Shown here piece by piece: positions 1 through 7,313 of a stretch of DNA of 15,954 bases. The translations under genes were made by a program, and so were the position numbers. The DNA comes from JBBQZU01 sp038207425. GTDB taxonomy: Bacteria; Bacteroidota; Bacteroidia; Flavobacteriales_D; Cryomorphaceae. The stretch lies in assembly GCA_038207425.1 (NCBI GenBank), contig JBBQZU010000049.1, positions 1 to 15,954 of the forward strand, written 5' to 3'. The number at the start of each line of letters is the position of its first letter. Position 1 is the first letter of the stretch. The notes under the pieces are model-generated. The model worked only from the letters and a program-made list of their open reading frames with translations. It made no database searches and was not told the DNA's origin.

Positions 1-1
1 C

Positions 2-2023
2 ATTTACGAAGATGTGGTGATGAAGTACGTGTATGATATCAAGGGGCAGCTTATGCAATCGATTGATCCTTTTAACAGAGTCATCTCACAAAACAGGTAC
101 AACACTGCCGGCCACCTGCTCAGCACCACCCATATAGACCGCGGGGTGCAGCGCCTTACGGTCGATGCACTGGGCTTGCCGATCATTAGCGACGATGCCA
201 AAGGAGCACGGGTACTGAGCAGCTACGATGCGCTCTACCGCCCCACGCGGCTCTATGCCCGCGATAAAACGGGGCAGAGCATTACTTTGCGAATGCGCAA
301 TACCTATGGCGACAGCGCCGGGTTGAGCAGTCCTGAAAACCAGAACCTGAAGGGGGCGATGTACCGGCAGTACGACGGAGCAGGGAAGAAAGAATACCCC
401 GACTACGATTTTAAGGGCAATGCCAAATACACCGTGCGACAGGTATTGAGAGACAATCTGCTTGCAGGGCTGAGCACCTATGTGGCCAATTGGGCAACGC
501 TGAATGATACTGCGCTCGAAGCGAAGCTCTACCGCACCGATACATCCTTTGATGCGCTGAACCGCCCGCGGCAGTTGCAATACCCCGAAGATGTAAGCAG
601 TACACGCCGCACGGCGATTATGACTTACGGCCGCTCGGGAGCGCAAGTGAAGCAGCGCATCGACAATGTAGATTACGTAAAGGAGATGGCGTACAACGCC
701 AAAGGCCAGGTGCTTTTTTTGGCAGCCGGAGGCTTAATGCACCGCTACGCGTGCAATCCACAGACCTTTCGTTTAGAGCGCATCCGCGCCGAGCTTTACA
801 CCAAGACTGGCAATACCTATACCCCGGCTGCGGGCAACCGATTGGACCGCGCCTATGGCTACGACCTGATGGGCTCAGTGGTGCGCGAAACCGACCGCAC
901 CCCCGGCGACACCGCATCCCAAGGGCCAGGCAACCTCACCTGCAACTTCATCCACGACCCCTTGAGAAGACTGATCTCTGCAACAGGCCGCGAGAATACA
1001 ACCCCATTGCCACAACCCACCTGGGATTTAAACGTGCGCCCGGAGAACTGGACGGCCACCAATACCTATACCCGAAACTATACCTATGATAAGCTGGGCA
1101 ACATAAAAACCCTGGCCCACATAGCCAATGGCTTACCGGCGAATAATTTTACAAGGACGTACAATTACCAAGTCAGCTTTACGCACAACCGGCTTTCCAA
1201 TTTTGCAATAGGAGCGAACACGTATGCCTATATGTATGATGCCAATGGCAACCAAACGAAGGAAAATACCGACCGGTATTTCGAATGGAATTTTTCAGAC
1301 AAGCTGGTGTTTTTCAAAAAGCAAGCGGGTGCAGGCCCACCGGGTATTTGGACACATTATCTGTATGATGCCGCCGGCCAACGAATAAAAAAGATTGTAA
1401 ATAAGACCGGCAACCGACAGGAGATTACCGTGTATATAGATGGTATTTATGAATACAGCTACCGCAAAACAAGCGGGACACTGGATACTACGCGCAATTA
1501 CAACACCCTCCACGTTATGCTGGGCGCTACCCGCGTGGGCACCCAGCGCATTGACAACGATGCCGATGACGCCATCCCGCCGACCAAATATTTTGTGAAT
1601 GACCACCTTGGGAATAGCACCGTAACTGTGCAAGCCAATGGAAACAGGGTTAAAATGGAAGATACACGAGAAAAAGATGCCCAGTGGGCATCTTTTTCGG
1701 AGCGTACGCGCAAGGCGCATCCTTTTGGGGAGACAAGTTTTGGGTGGTTCGCTAAAAAGAGATACCGATACATCGGTTCAATCGACGACATTTATGAGCT
1801 GAGCAGACCGGACGCTCAATATCTCAAGACGGCGTTAATCCACCATTTTCACTGGAATAGGTTGCCCTTCTTGGTAAATTTTCAATTCTATGATATCTGC
1901 CGGCAGGCTGAAACCCGACTTGGTGAGCGCTTCCACACCCGCCGCCATGGCTTTGTTGCGAATCGATACTACATCTGTATTGGCCTCGTAGCGGAAGGTG
2001 TTCACCCAAAAATAGATCGCTAA
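2..2023 (+). CDS. SpvB/Tc-toxin-type RHS repeat protein, 5' partial, C-terminus truncated
   Basis: The frame is open to the left edge, so the gene starts outside the window. The product has YD/RHS repeats throughout (YDIKGQL, YDALYRPTRL, YTYDKLGNIKTL, YMYDANGNQTK, YLYDAAGQRIKK) and the RHS-core signature NDHLGNSTVTV near base 1590, followed by HPFGETSFG and AKKRYRYIG. Blocks such as QYDGAGKKEYPDYDFKGN, YNAKGQV and DPLRRLISATGRE match the C-terminal half of SpvB/TcaC (Tc toxin B/C) proteins, which form a hollow RHS shell around a toxin. Intact members continue with KERDEESGLYYYGARYY and a variable toxin tail. Here that homology stops right after RYIG, near base 1777. The remaining roughly 80 codons are non-homologous, and from 1835 they are antisense to mscS. 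I infer a remnant truncated by rearrangement. The family call is firm; whether it is functional is doubtful. Confidence 0.8.
   Translation: MYEDVVMKYVYDIKGQLMQSIDPFNRVISQNRYNTAGHLLSTTHIDRGVQRLTVDALGLPIISDDAKGARVLSSYDALYRPTRLYARDKTGQSITLRMRNTYGDSAGLSSPENQNLKGAMYRQYDGAGKKEYPDYDFKGNAKYTVRQVLRDNLLAGLSTYVANWATLNDTALEAKLYRTDTSFDALNRPRQLQYPEDVSSTRRTAIMTYGRSGAQVKQRIDNVDYVKEMAYNAKGQVLFLAAGGLMHRYACNPQTFRLERIRAELYTKTGNTYTPAAGNRLDRAYGYDLMGSVVRETDRTPGDTASQGPGNLTCNFIHDPLRRLISATGRENTTPLPQPTWDLNVRPENWTATNTYTRNYTYDKLGNIKTLAHIANGLPANNFTRTYNYQVSFTHNRLSNFAIGANTYAYMYDANGNQTKENTDRYFEWNFSDKLVFFKKQAGAGPPGIWTHYLYDAAGQRIKKIVNKTGNRQEITVYIDGIYEYSYRKTSGTLDTTRNYNTLHVMLGATRVGTQRIDNDADDAIPPTKYFVNDHLGNSTVTVQANGNRVKMEDTREKDAQWASFSERTRKAHPFGETSFGWFAKKRYRYIGSIDDIYELSRPDAQYLKTALIHHFHWNRLPFLVNFQFYDICRQAETRLGERFHTRRHGFVANRYYICIGLVAEGVHPKIDR
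1670..1698. terminator. Perfect palindrome, possible bidirectional terminator
   Basis: The left arm is GAAAAAGATGCCCA (1670-1683) and the right arm is its exact complement (1685-1698), with one central base. This gives a GC-containing stem flanked by five A on one side and five T on the other, so either strand reads as a hairpin plus U-tract. It lies 137 bp past the mscS stop, where it could end mscS transcription. On the plus strand it sits inside the RHS frame, between the RHS core and the HPFGE block, and is read in frame as EKDAQWASFS. Terminator function is inferred from the structure. Confidence 0.5.
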
Positions 2024-2713
2024 GTTTACCGTGCTCGTACCAAAGCTATCTATCATGATAAATGGCTTGAGCCCGGGGGTTTGTTCGAGTTCGTGCAATG
2101 ACCACAACTTGTCGAGCACCGTTTTCATGGCAAGCGCAATATCGTCGCCATAATCTATCCCCAGCGTGTATTGGTAGCGAAGCAGCCCATCGCGGGTATA
2201 GTTGGAAAGGGGGTTTTTGATGAGCATTGCATTTGGAATAAAAATATCTTGTCCGTCAAAGGTGCGCACGTGTGTATTGCGAAAGTTCATGGCCTTCACA
2301 TTGCCCTTTATACCTTCTACTTCTATAAGGTCGCCTATGCTAAATGGGCGTGAAAAGGCCAAGAAAAAGCCTGCCAGAAAATTCTCGCCTATGTCTTTAA
2401 AAGCAAAACCGAGTATAATGGCAGAGACGCCTGCGCCTGCGAGCAGCCCACCGGCTGCTGTACCCAGACCTATGGCATTGAGAAAAAATATACAGCCTAT
2501 GGAAATAAAAACGACCACGATACCCCTGCCGATAAAATTGACCAGGAGCGTATCGTACATGCGCTTGGTGAGCCGGCGCTGGGCAACTTTGCGCAAGAGC
2601 AATCCTACAAAAATAAATACCAGCAGCCCTATAAGTGCCCAAAAAAAGGTTGGAAAATTCTCGATGGTATGGTCTCTGATGGCTTTGAGCGGCTTAAAAA
2701 TATGTTCTTTCAT
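1835..2713 (-). CDS. MscS-family small-conductance mechanosensitive channel
   Basis: This is a 292-residue inner-membrane channel of the small MscS class, which opens under membrane tension to release solutes during osmotic downshock. Hydrophobic segments lie at about 23-42 and 64-83. The pore-lining third helix (about 88-122) carries the Gly/Ala-rich pattern GAGVSAIILGFAFKDIGENF. The MscS beta domain follows at 128-174 (DLIEVEGIKGNVKAMNFRNT, then DGQDIFIPNA and NPLSNYTR), and then an alpha/beta C-terminal domain. The frame stays open to a GTG at 2749. I prefer the ATG at 2713 because TACATTTG (2735-2728), a good match to the Bacteroidota -7 box TAnnTTTG, lies just upstream; no clear -33 TTG is visible. 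The gene is convergent with the RHS gene, whose frame runs into its 3' end. The family call is firm, the start less so. Confidence 0.9.
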   Translation of the reverse strand: MKEHIFKPLKAIRDHTIENFPTFFWALIGLLVFIFVGLLLRKVAQRRLTKRMYDTLLVNFIGRGIVVVFISIGCIFFLNAIGLGTAAGGLLAGAGVSAIILGFAFKDIGENFLAGFFLAFSRPFSIGDLIEVEGIKGNVKAMNFRNTHVRTFDGQDIFIPNAMLIKNPLSNYTRDGLLRYQYTLGIDYGDDIALAMKTVLDKLWSLHELEQTPGLKPFIMIDSFGTSTVNLAIYFWVNTFRYEANTDVVSIRNKAMAAGVEALTKSGFSLPADIIELKIYQEGQPIPVKMVD

Positions 2714-3244
2714 AGATATAGATAGGTCAAATGTATTTTGAAAATACACTTTAGTTTGGCAATTGTTGGAAAAAGCTTAAGAAAGAACCCCTTTGCGGAA
2801 AAAGAGCTGCACCTGTGGATGCATTTGGTTTGTTAATGAACCATTGTTGTGGAATGCCCACAAAGCATATCTCGATATCATTCGGCGAATTACACCTTAA
2901 ATTGGTAGGCCACATTTCGAGTCATCCGAACCCAATAATTTGGCTTAAAGCTATTTCATAATGCCTTTATAGGAGAATTCATTTCTTGGAAATTCCACCC
3001 ATATTTTACTTATAACCCACCTTGACTTTTGCTACCCATAATATTCATAATTTGATTTTGCATGAGTCGGAAATATTCATTCATTCTTTAGGAAAACGAG
3101 ATACAATGTGCTGCTCTGCATTTTGAAATTACTGAAAACAGCCATTTGATGTATTAAAGAAGTACCGTTGAGAAACTTATATTGTGGTAGACGATTAAAG
3201 GCTTGTAGTACCTTCAGCCTTTCTATTTATCAAACAAAAAAGAC
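2714..3244. other. Intergenic region with divergent upstream sequences
   Basis: This 531-bp stretch without a gene lies between the divergent mscS and the type IX-secreted protein gene. It holds the probable mscS promoter at its left end. Near its right end is a small inverted repeat, AAAGGCT (3197-3203) with AGCCTTT (3216-3222), about 20 bp upstream of the next start. That hairpin has no T-run and could be a leader element. No open frame with family features was seen. Confidence 0.4.
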
Positions 3245-4609
3245 ATGAAAAAAATTTTTCTACTCTCTTTATTGATTAGAGCATCTTCGGCATTTGCCCA
3301 GAATGCACCTATTGATTTCGAACCCGCAGGCATAGGCGCCAATTGGACTTAGGCTACTTTCGAGGCACCCCAAGGTGAGAACAATCCCACGTTCAGCATT
3401 GAGCCAAATCCTTCAGTAAATGCCACCAACCCATCTGCTACAGTAGCCAAGATGGTTATTGAATACGGCACCACAGCATCATGGGGTAGCGCAGGATGCG
3501 GATCCATGAATGGTTCGGATTTAGGAGCTTTCACGGTTACTGCGGCAAACAGCACTGTGACCCTGCAGTTTTACCAGGTAGGATTTGCTGCTCCTGTTGC
3601 ATTGAAGTTTGCTACAACTCAGAATGCGGCCTTTCCAGAAACGGTGGTTCAAAATACAATTGCCAATGCTTGGGTAACCGTTGAATTTGATATGTCTGTT
3701 TGGATTGGTAGCACCCTGCAAGGAATACTTGATCAGATTATTTTCTTTCCAAGTTATGGCCCTAGAGAAACTGGCCATGTTGTGTATTTCGACAATGTGT
3801 CATTCGGACCAGCCGGCCCGGGACCTGAAGACCCCGCTACTCCGGCGCCAGATCCTATCATCGACCAAGAATTGGTTCTATCTGTATACAGTGATTTCTA
3901 CGCGAACAATACCACCGTGAGCAACTTTAATTTGAATGCCTTCCAGGGTGCGGGAACCGTATCACAAATTCAGATTCAAGGAAACAATACGGGCAAAGTT
4001 CAAGGCCTGACTTTTTATGGTGCTGACTGGAGTGACGTGAACATTAATGAATATGACTCTGTGCATTTTGATTACTGGGTGCGAAATTCATCCGGTATTA
4101 ACTTTTATGTAATCAATGCTTCCAATGGCATTCCCGGTGGATCGCCTGCAGAGCCCCGTTACTCCATTTTAACATCGGGCGGCGATGAAGCCCTTGTTCA
4201 GGAAGAATGGGTGCGGGTAGCGATCCCTCTACAGCATTTTCTGGATTATCCTACGCCAGGATTTACTTTTACCCTCGACGCCGTGAACCAGTATAAATTT
4301 GATGGAAACGGGGATGTGTTTTTTGACAATATCTTCTTTTCGAAAGAAGGCACAAATGGTCTTCAAAACCTGCCGGGGACGGCCTTTCAAGCCTACCCGA
4401 ATCCTTCAAACGATGCCTGGATTATCTATTCAAAAGGATCAAGCATTGTTAGTGTAGAAGTTTACAATATGCTAGGCCAACGAGTAGTGGCCTTCACACC
4501 AAATACCAAACAAGTAAGTATTGATGCTTCAGCGCTTAATACTGGACTCTACCTTACACGTGTGAGCACGTCCGAAGGTATGGGTACCCTGAAACTCATT
4601 AAGGAGTAA
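3245..4609 (+). pseudogene. Type IX-secreted carbohydrate-binding-like protein interrupted by an in-frame TAG
   Basis: From ATG 3245 the frame encodes a signal peptide (MKKIFLLSLLIRASSAFAQ) and the start of a beta-sandwich domain, then meets TAG at 3350-3352 (codon 36). The same frame continues without another stop to TAA at 4609. Two domains of the type seen next to Bacteroidota secreted glycoside hydrolases follow. The first spans about 22-190 and ends in VVYFDNVSF. The second spans about 205-375 (VLSVYSDFYAN to DVFFDNIFF). A Pro/Gly-rich linker separates them. The last 75 residues are a type A sorting domain (FQAYPNPSND, VEVYNMLGQRV, GLYLTRVST, GTLKLIKE) for type IX export. The context NWT-stop-ATFE corresponds to a W-T-W-x-x-F-E pattern in relatives, so one TGG-to-TAG change explains the break. 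No catalytic domain is seen. Without readthrough only a 35-residue peptide is made, because any downstream start would lack the signal peptide. Confidence 0.8.
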
Positions 4610-4642
4610 CCTTACGGCAAATATCCAGTGCCTTTTAGAGCT

Positions 4643-4674
4643 AAGCGCAACCATCATGTGGTTGCGCTTTTTTT
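4643..4674 (+). terminator. Rho-independent terminator
   Basis: The arms AAGCGCAACCA (4643-4653) and TGGTTGCGCTT (4659-4669) are perfectly complementary over 11 bp around a 5-base loop. The right arm runs into seven consecutive T. It lies 34 bp past the stop of the sorting-domain protein, so it is that gene's terminator. Confidence 0.9.
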
Positions 4675-4730
4675 CTTTACACATGGTGTATTTTGGAACT
4701 CCGTTTATTTCGAATTGAAGCTATTTTCAG

Positions 4731-4931
4731 TTTCCGACAATTCCACCAGTGGTTTTTCTAAGTATGACGCATTCTGTTTTTTCCGGTTTCGAAAGATTAG
4801 AAATGGATGTTCTGAGAAGCCCCGCTCAGTTTTCCAAGGTAAAACCAAATCTGGTTCTCATCAATAATTGTGTAAGCGATTTTAGGTTTCAACACCAAAA
4901 ATATTGCCTTGAATAATTTATTTCTAACCCC
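4731..4931 (+). repeat. Dispersed intergenic repeat, copy A
   Basis: This roughly 200-bp non-coding segment aligns in the same orientation to 11191-11417. Shared blocks occur in the same order: CGACAAT, GGTTTTTCTAA, CATTCTGTTTTTT, AAAGATT, AGCCCCGCTC, AAGGTAAAAC, GGTTCTCATCAATA, GGTTTCAAC and TATTTCTAACCCC. Between the blocks the copies differ by substitutions and small indels. Weaker similarity may continue to about 4992 (ATTCTTTT). Neither copy keeps an open frame. No terminal inverted repeats or transposase were found, so the nature of the element is unknown. Confidence 0.75.
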
Positions 4932-5344
4932 CTCGCAATTCGTTTAATTTAAATGGATGGAAGCCCACTGTGGTGCGGGATTCTTTTCCGGAGAATATTT
5001 TATTCGTGCATTCGACGAGATTATTTTTATCACTTCGTCTTTCACGATCTGTTTTTTCGTGCACTTCAGGTCTTCTCTGTTTTTTAGCTTATCAAAATCT
5101 AAACTTCCCTCTAAATTATTGCCCATGGAAGTCAGTATGCAGCAATAACAATTATTTACCCCGGAGTTAAAACCGCAAGATTCGGCCTGTTTTTTCTGGA
5201 AGGTTTAGCGAGGCTTGACAAAGTGTTCAGTGGAGTAAACGCAACATGCAGCCCCGACCTGTAGACACTTTTCCCTATAATCTGGAAATTTAATAGGACC
5301 GAGAAATACTTCCCATGTCCATCATAATTTCACAAACAGCAGAA
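4932..5344. other. Gene-poor stretch downstream of repeat copy A
   Basis: Several short frames of 60-66 codons overlap here on both strands, but none has recognisable family features or a plausible start context, so I treat them as chance. No terminator hairpin is evident for the nucleoside hydrolase gene that ends at 5345 on the minus strand. I see nothing else. Confidence 0.4.
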
Positions 5345-6322
5345 TCAATTCTTGCTCCGCATATTTTCAATTACCACTTCCTCGAAGCCCGGCAAAGTCA
5401 GGTAGGCAAAATCTACTTTCCAATTTGAAGTATACTCTTCGCCCACTTCCAAATAGTGCTTCATCGCGGGTGGATTTCTCCCTATGGTAGCATCGTTTTC
5501 ACGAAAGTTTATCACAGCAGGAATTCCATGATGAATAAGAAAGTATTGCGGGTGGGTGAAATAGCCGAGTGGCGTAACATCGTAAGGTATAAAACCGGCC
5601 ACGCCAAAAATACTGCTCGCCCTTTCCTGCCAGGGAATCAGAACATCGTGCAGCCACTTATCCGCTTCATTGCCGCGGGTGAGAAACTCGGTATCCAGTG
5701 CACTGATAAGAATGGACTCGCTGCATTGAAATCCGCTCAGCACGACTTTAATGCCCGAATTAAGAATAACGCGGAAGGATTCCGGATCGCGATCAAAATT
5801 ATAATCGCCTACCGTAACCTGTCGCAACCCCGGGCGGAAAGGATACCCCGTCGTTCTGCCTGCACAGAAAACGACTTCTTCTATTTGGCCTACCAGCTCT
5901 GGATGGTTCTTTATTACCGTGGCTACATTGGTTGCTGGACCCAATGCGAGAATTGCGAATTTCTCCTTCTTCAATGCCTCTGCGAGCGCAAGGCTTGCCG
6001 GAGTTTCAACACCTAAGTCGTTGCACTCCGCCGAGCCTGCATAGATCGGGATAGTAGTTCCTGGAGCATAGAAAGTCAAAATCTTTTGGGTCACTGTTTT
6101 CGCATATTCCAGCTCAGTGATTAAGGATATGGCAATGATCTCCACGCTCGGTTGATTCAGTGCCATAATCAGGGTTACGCCATCGTCCACTTCTCGCGGC
6201 GCCCTTTCGGGTAAGCCAATCATGATGTCGGTGTCAAACCAGATTCTCCGCTTAGTTCCATCTTGCGCGTAAATAGAATTTACAACAAGTAAAATGGCGA
6301 TCAAAAATGTACAAGTTTTCAT
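5345..6322 (-). CDS. Secreted nucleoside-hydrolase-like protein (IUNH family)
   Basis: From ATG 6322 this encodes 325 residues with a signal peptide (MKTCTFLIAILLVVNSIYAQ), so the product is exported, probably to the periplasm. Family members cleave the N-glycosidic bond of ribonucleosides to give base and ribose, using a calcium-binding aspartate cluster. Visible motifs are DTD at 30-32 with DD at 46-47 (a stretched form of the DxDxGxDD signature), LGPATNVA at 127-134 (usually GPLTNLA), NFDRDPES at 175-182 (NxxxDPEAA) and YDVTPLGYF near 247, where the last metal-binding Asp lies. The signature is split by an inserted IMIGLPERAPREV segment, so substrate preference cannot be read. The ATG overlaps the preceding stop as ATGA, implying translational coupling. 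A longer in-frame start at 6355 would bury the signal peptide and is less likely. Confidence 0.87.
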   Translation of the reverse strand: MKTCTFLIAILLVVNSIYAQDGTKRRIWFDTDIMIGLPERAPREVDDGVTLIMALNQPSVEIIAISLITELEYAKTVTQKILTFYAPGTTIPIYAGSAECNDLGVETPASLALAEALKKEKFAILALGPATNVATVIKNHPELVGQIEEVVFCAGRTTGYPFRPGLRQVTVGDYNFDRDPESFRVILNSGIKVVLSGFQCSESILISALDTEFLTRGNEADKWLHDVLIPWQERASSIFGVAGFIPYDVTPLGYFTHPQYFLIHHGIPAVINFRENDATIGRNPPAMKHYLEVGEEYTSNWKVDFAYLTLPGFEEVVIENMRSKN

Positions 6323-7302
6323 TGCTTCAAAATATTTACGGCGTACTCCGCCCATTTGGTTTTTTTATTGATGTCGGCGGGCAGCGGCAGTTGGGCTACC
6401 CCAAACAATCTTCGGAGAATTTCTGTTGCTGCAAATCCCTTCGTTAACCGCATATCGAAATTGCCTCCGTAGTGCGACAATGATAATTCGGCGCTTTCGG
6501 GATCGGTGCCGCAGAAGATAAGGTGCGCCATAAAAACTCCCAGATCAAACTCGGCAGGGCCGGTGAAGGAGAATTCTGGGTCTATGATTTTCACTCCGCC
6601 CCTTGCTCTCAGCCAGCTCCCCGGGAAAAAGTCGCCGTGAAGCAGAGCACTGCCCGGCCCTTTTAAATAAACGTCGCCCAATTCTGCAGCGCGTTTTGAA
6701 ATAACGATTTGAGAAAAAATATTTCGGATTGCCAAATCTGCAAGACCCGGATGAACACCATCGAGATCAAATCCACTGGCCTCATCAAAAGGAAAAATGA
6801 AAATATGAAAATGATTCAGCGCTTTCATTTCGCCATTGAGAATCGGATCGAGCACCTTGCCTGTAGGATGGAGAAGTTTCAAAAATCCCAAAAGGAAGAG
6901 AAGGTCATCTGCCGGTATTCCATTCTGAGCATGGTAGTAAGCACAAAAATCGGAAGCTGATCCCAAATCTTCCATCACCTGAATGTGGCTTTTCGCATCG
7001 TGGAATAGCAAGGCAGGCACGTACTTGTGCAGTTCTTTGTTTTGTGCCATTCTTCTCAGAAACTCAGCTTCTACTCCCGACCTTTCCACGGGCGCAGCAA
7101 TGGATGGATACTTCTGAACAAAGGGGTTGGCTTGTTTCACAATCAGGGTTCTGCTTGCAGTTCGGGCGCGGAGGGTGAGGTTCATATTTCCCTGGCCCGC
7201 CACTTCGAGCGATTCAATTTCTTCTCCTGTCTGCAAAAGGTCGTTTGCAGTAAGCCACTCGCTCAATTCGCCAGGGCGTTGTATATCCAGTTTAAACTTC
7301 AC
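6319..7302 (-). CDS. Methylthioribose-kinase-like phosphotransferase (APH fold)
   Basis: This is a 327-residue cytoplasmic protein with the aminoglycoside-phosphotransferase/kinase fold. The nucleotide loop is VAGQGNMNLTLR (34-45) and the ATP-binding lysine lies in LIVKQANPF (53-61), followed by RSGVEAEFL. The catalytic loop is LLHGDFFPGSW (220-230) and the metal-binding motif is KIIDPEFSFTGPAEFDLG (238-255). In 5-methylthioribose kinases the matching segments are GDGNxNLVF, IVKQALPY, HGDLHTGS and IDPEFAFYGPxGFDxG. That family is therefore the nearest I recognise, although the catalytic loop differs (FFPGS for LHTGS). It starts with GTG 11 bp after the TonB receptor stop, has no good in-frame ATG, and overlaps the next gene by 4 bp. 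The pairing with a nucleoside hydrolase suggests phosphorylation of a ribose-type sugar released from nucleosides; this is inference. Confidence 0.8.
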   Translation of the reverse strand: MKFKLDIQRPGELSEWLTANDLLQTGEEIESLEVAGQGNMNLTLRARTASRTLIVKQANPFVQKYPSIAAPVERSGVEAEFLRRMAQNKELHKYVPALLFHDAKSHIQVMEDLGSASDFCAYYHAQNGIPADDLLFLLGFLKLLHPTGKVLDPILNGEMKALNHFHIFIFPFDEASGFDLDGVHPGLADLAIRNIFSQIVISKRAAELGDVYLKGPGSALLHGDFFPGSWLRARGGVKIIDPEFSFTGPAEFDLGVFMAHLIFCGTDPESAELSLSHYGGNFDMRLTKGFAATEILRRLFGVAQLPLPADINKKTKWAEYAVNILKQ

Positions 7303-7313
7303 GTTGCAAAGAT

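Noticed and set aside
86..646. 186-codon open frame on the minus strand
   Set aside because: It lies entirely antisense to the RHS repeats, has no family features, and its composition is explained by the strong coding frame opposite.
2202..2741. 179-codon plus-strand frame
   Set aside because: It is fully antisense to the clear MscS channel gene; its lysine/serine/proline-rich text is a shadow.
2714..2749. Longer GTG start for the MscS gene
   Set aside because: The extension would overlap a good -7 promoter box and adds a non-homologous stretch; the ATG at 2713 fits better.
3197..3222. Hairpin AAAGGCT/AGCCTTT as a terminator
   Set aside because: It has a 12-base loop, no T-run, and lies upstream of a gene rather than after one.
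4628..5148. Small plus-strand frames of 79 and 63 codons
   Set aside because: One starts inside the region of the terminator and runs through repeat copy A; the equivalent frame in copy B is broken by stops, so it is not conserved coding sequence. The other has no features.
5456..6016. 186-codon plus-strand frame
   Set aside because: It is antisense to the nucleoside hydrolase, which has convincing motifs; no support for a real product.
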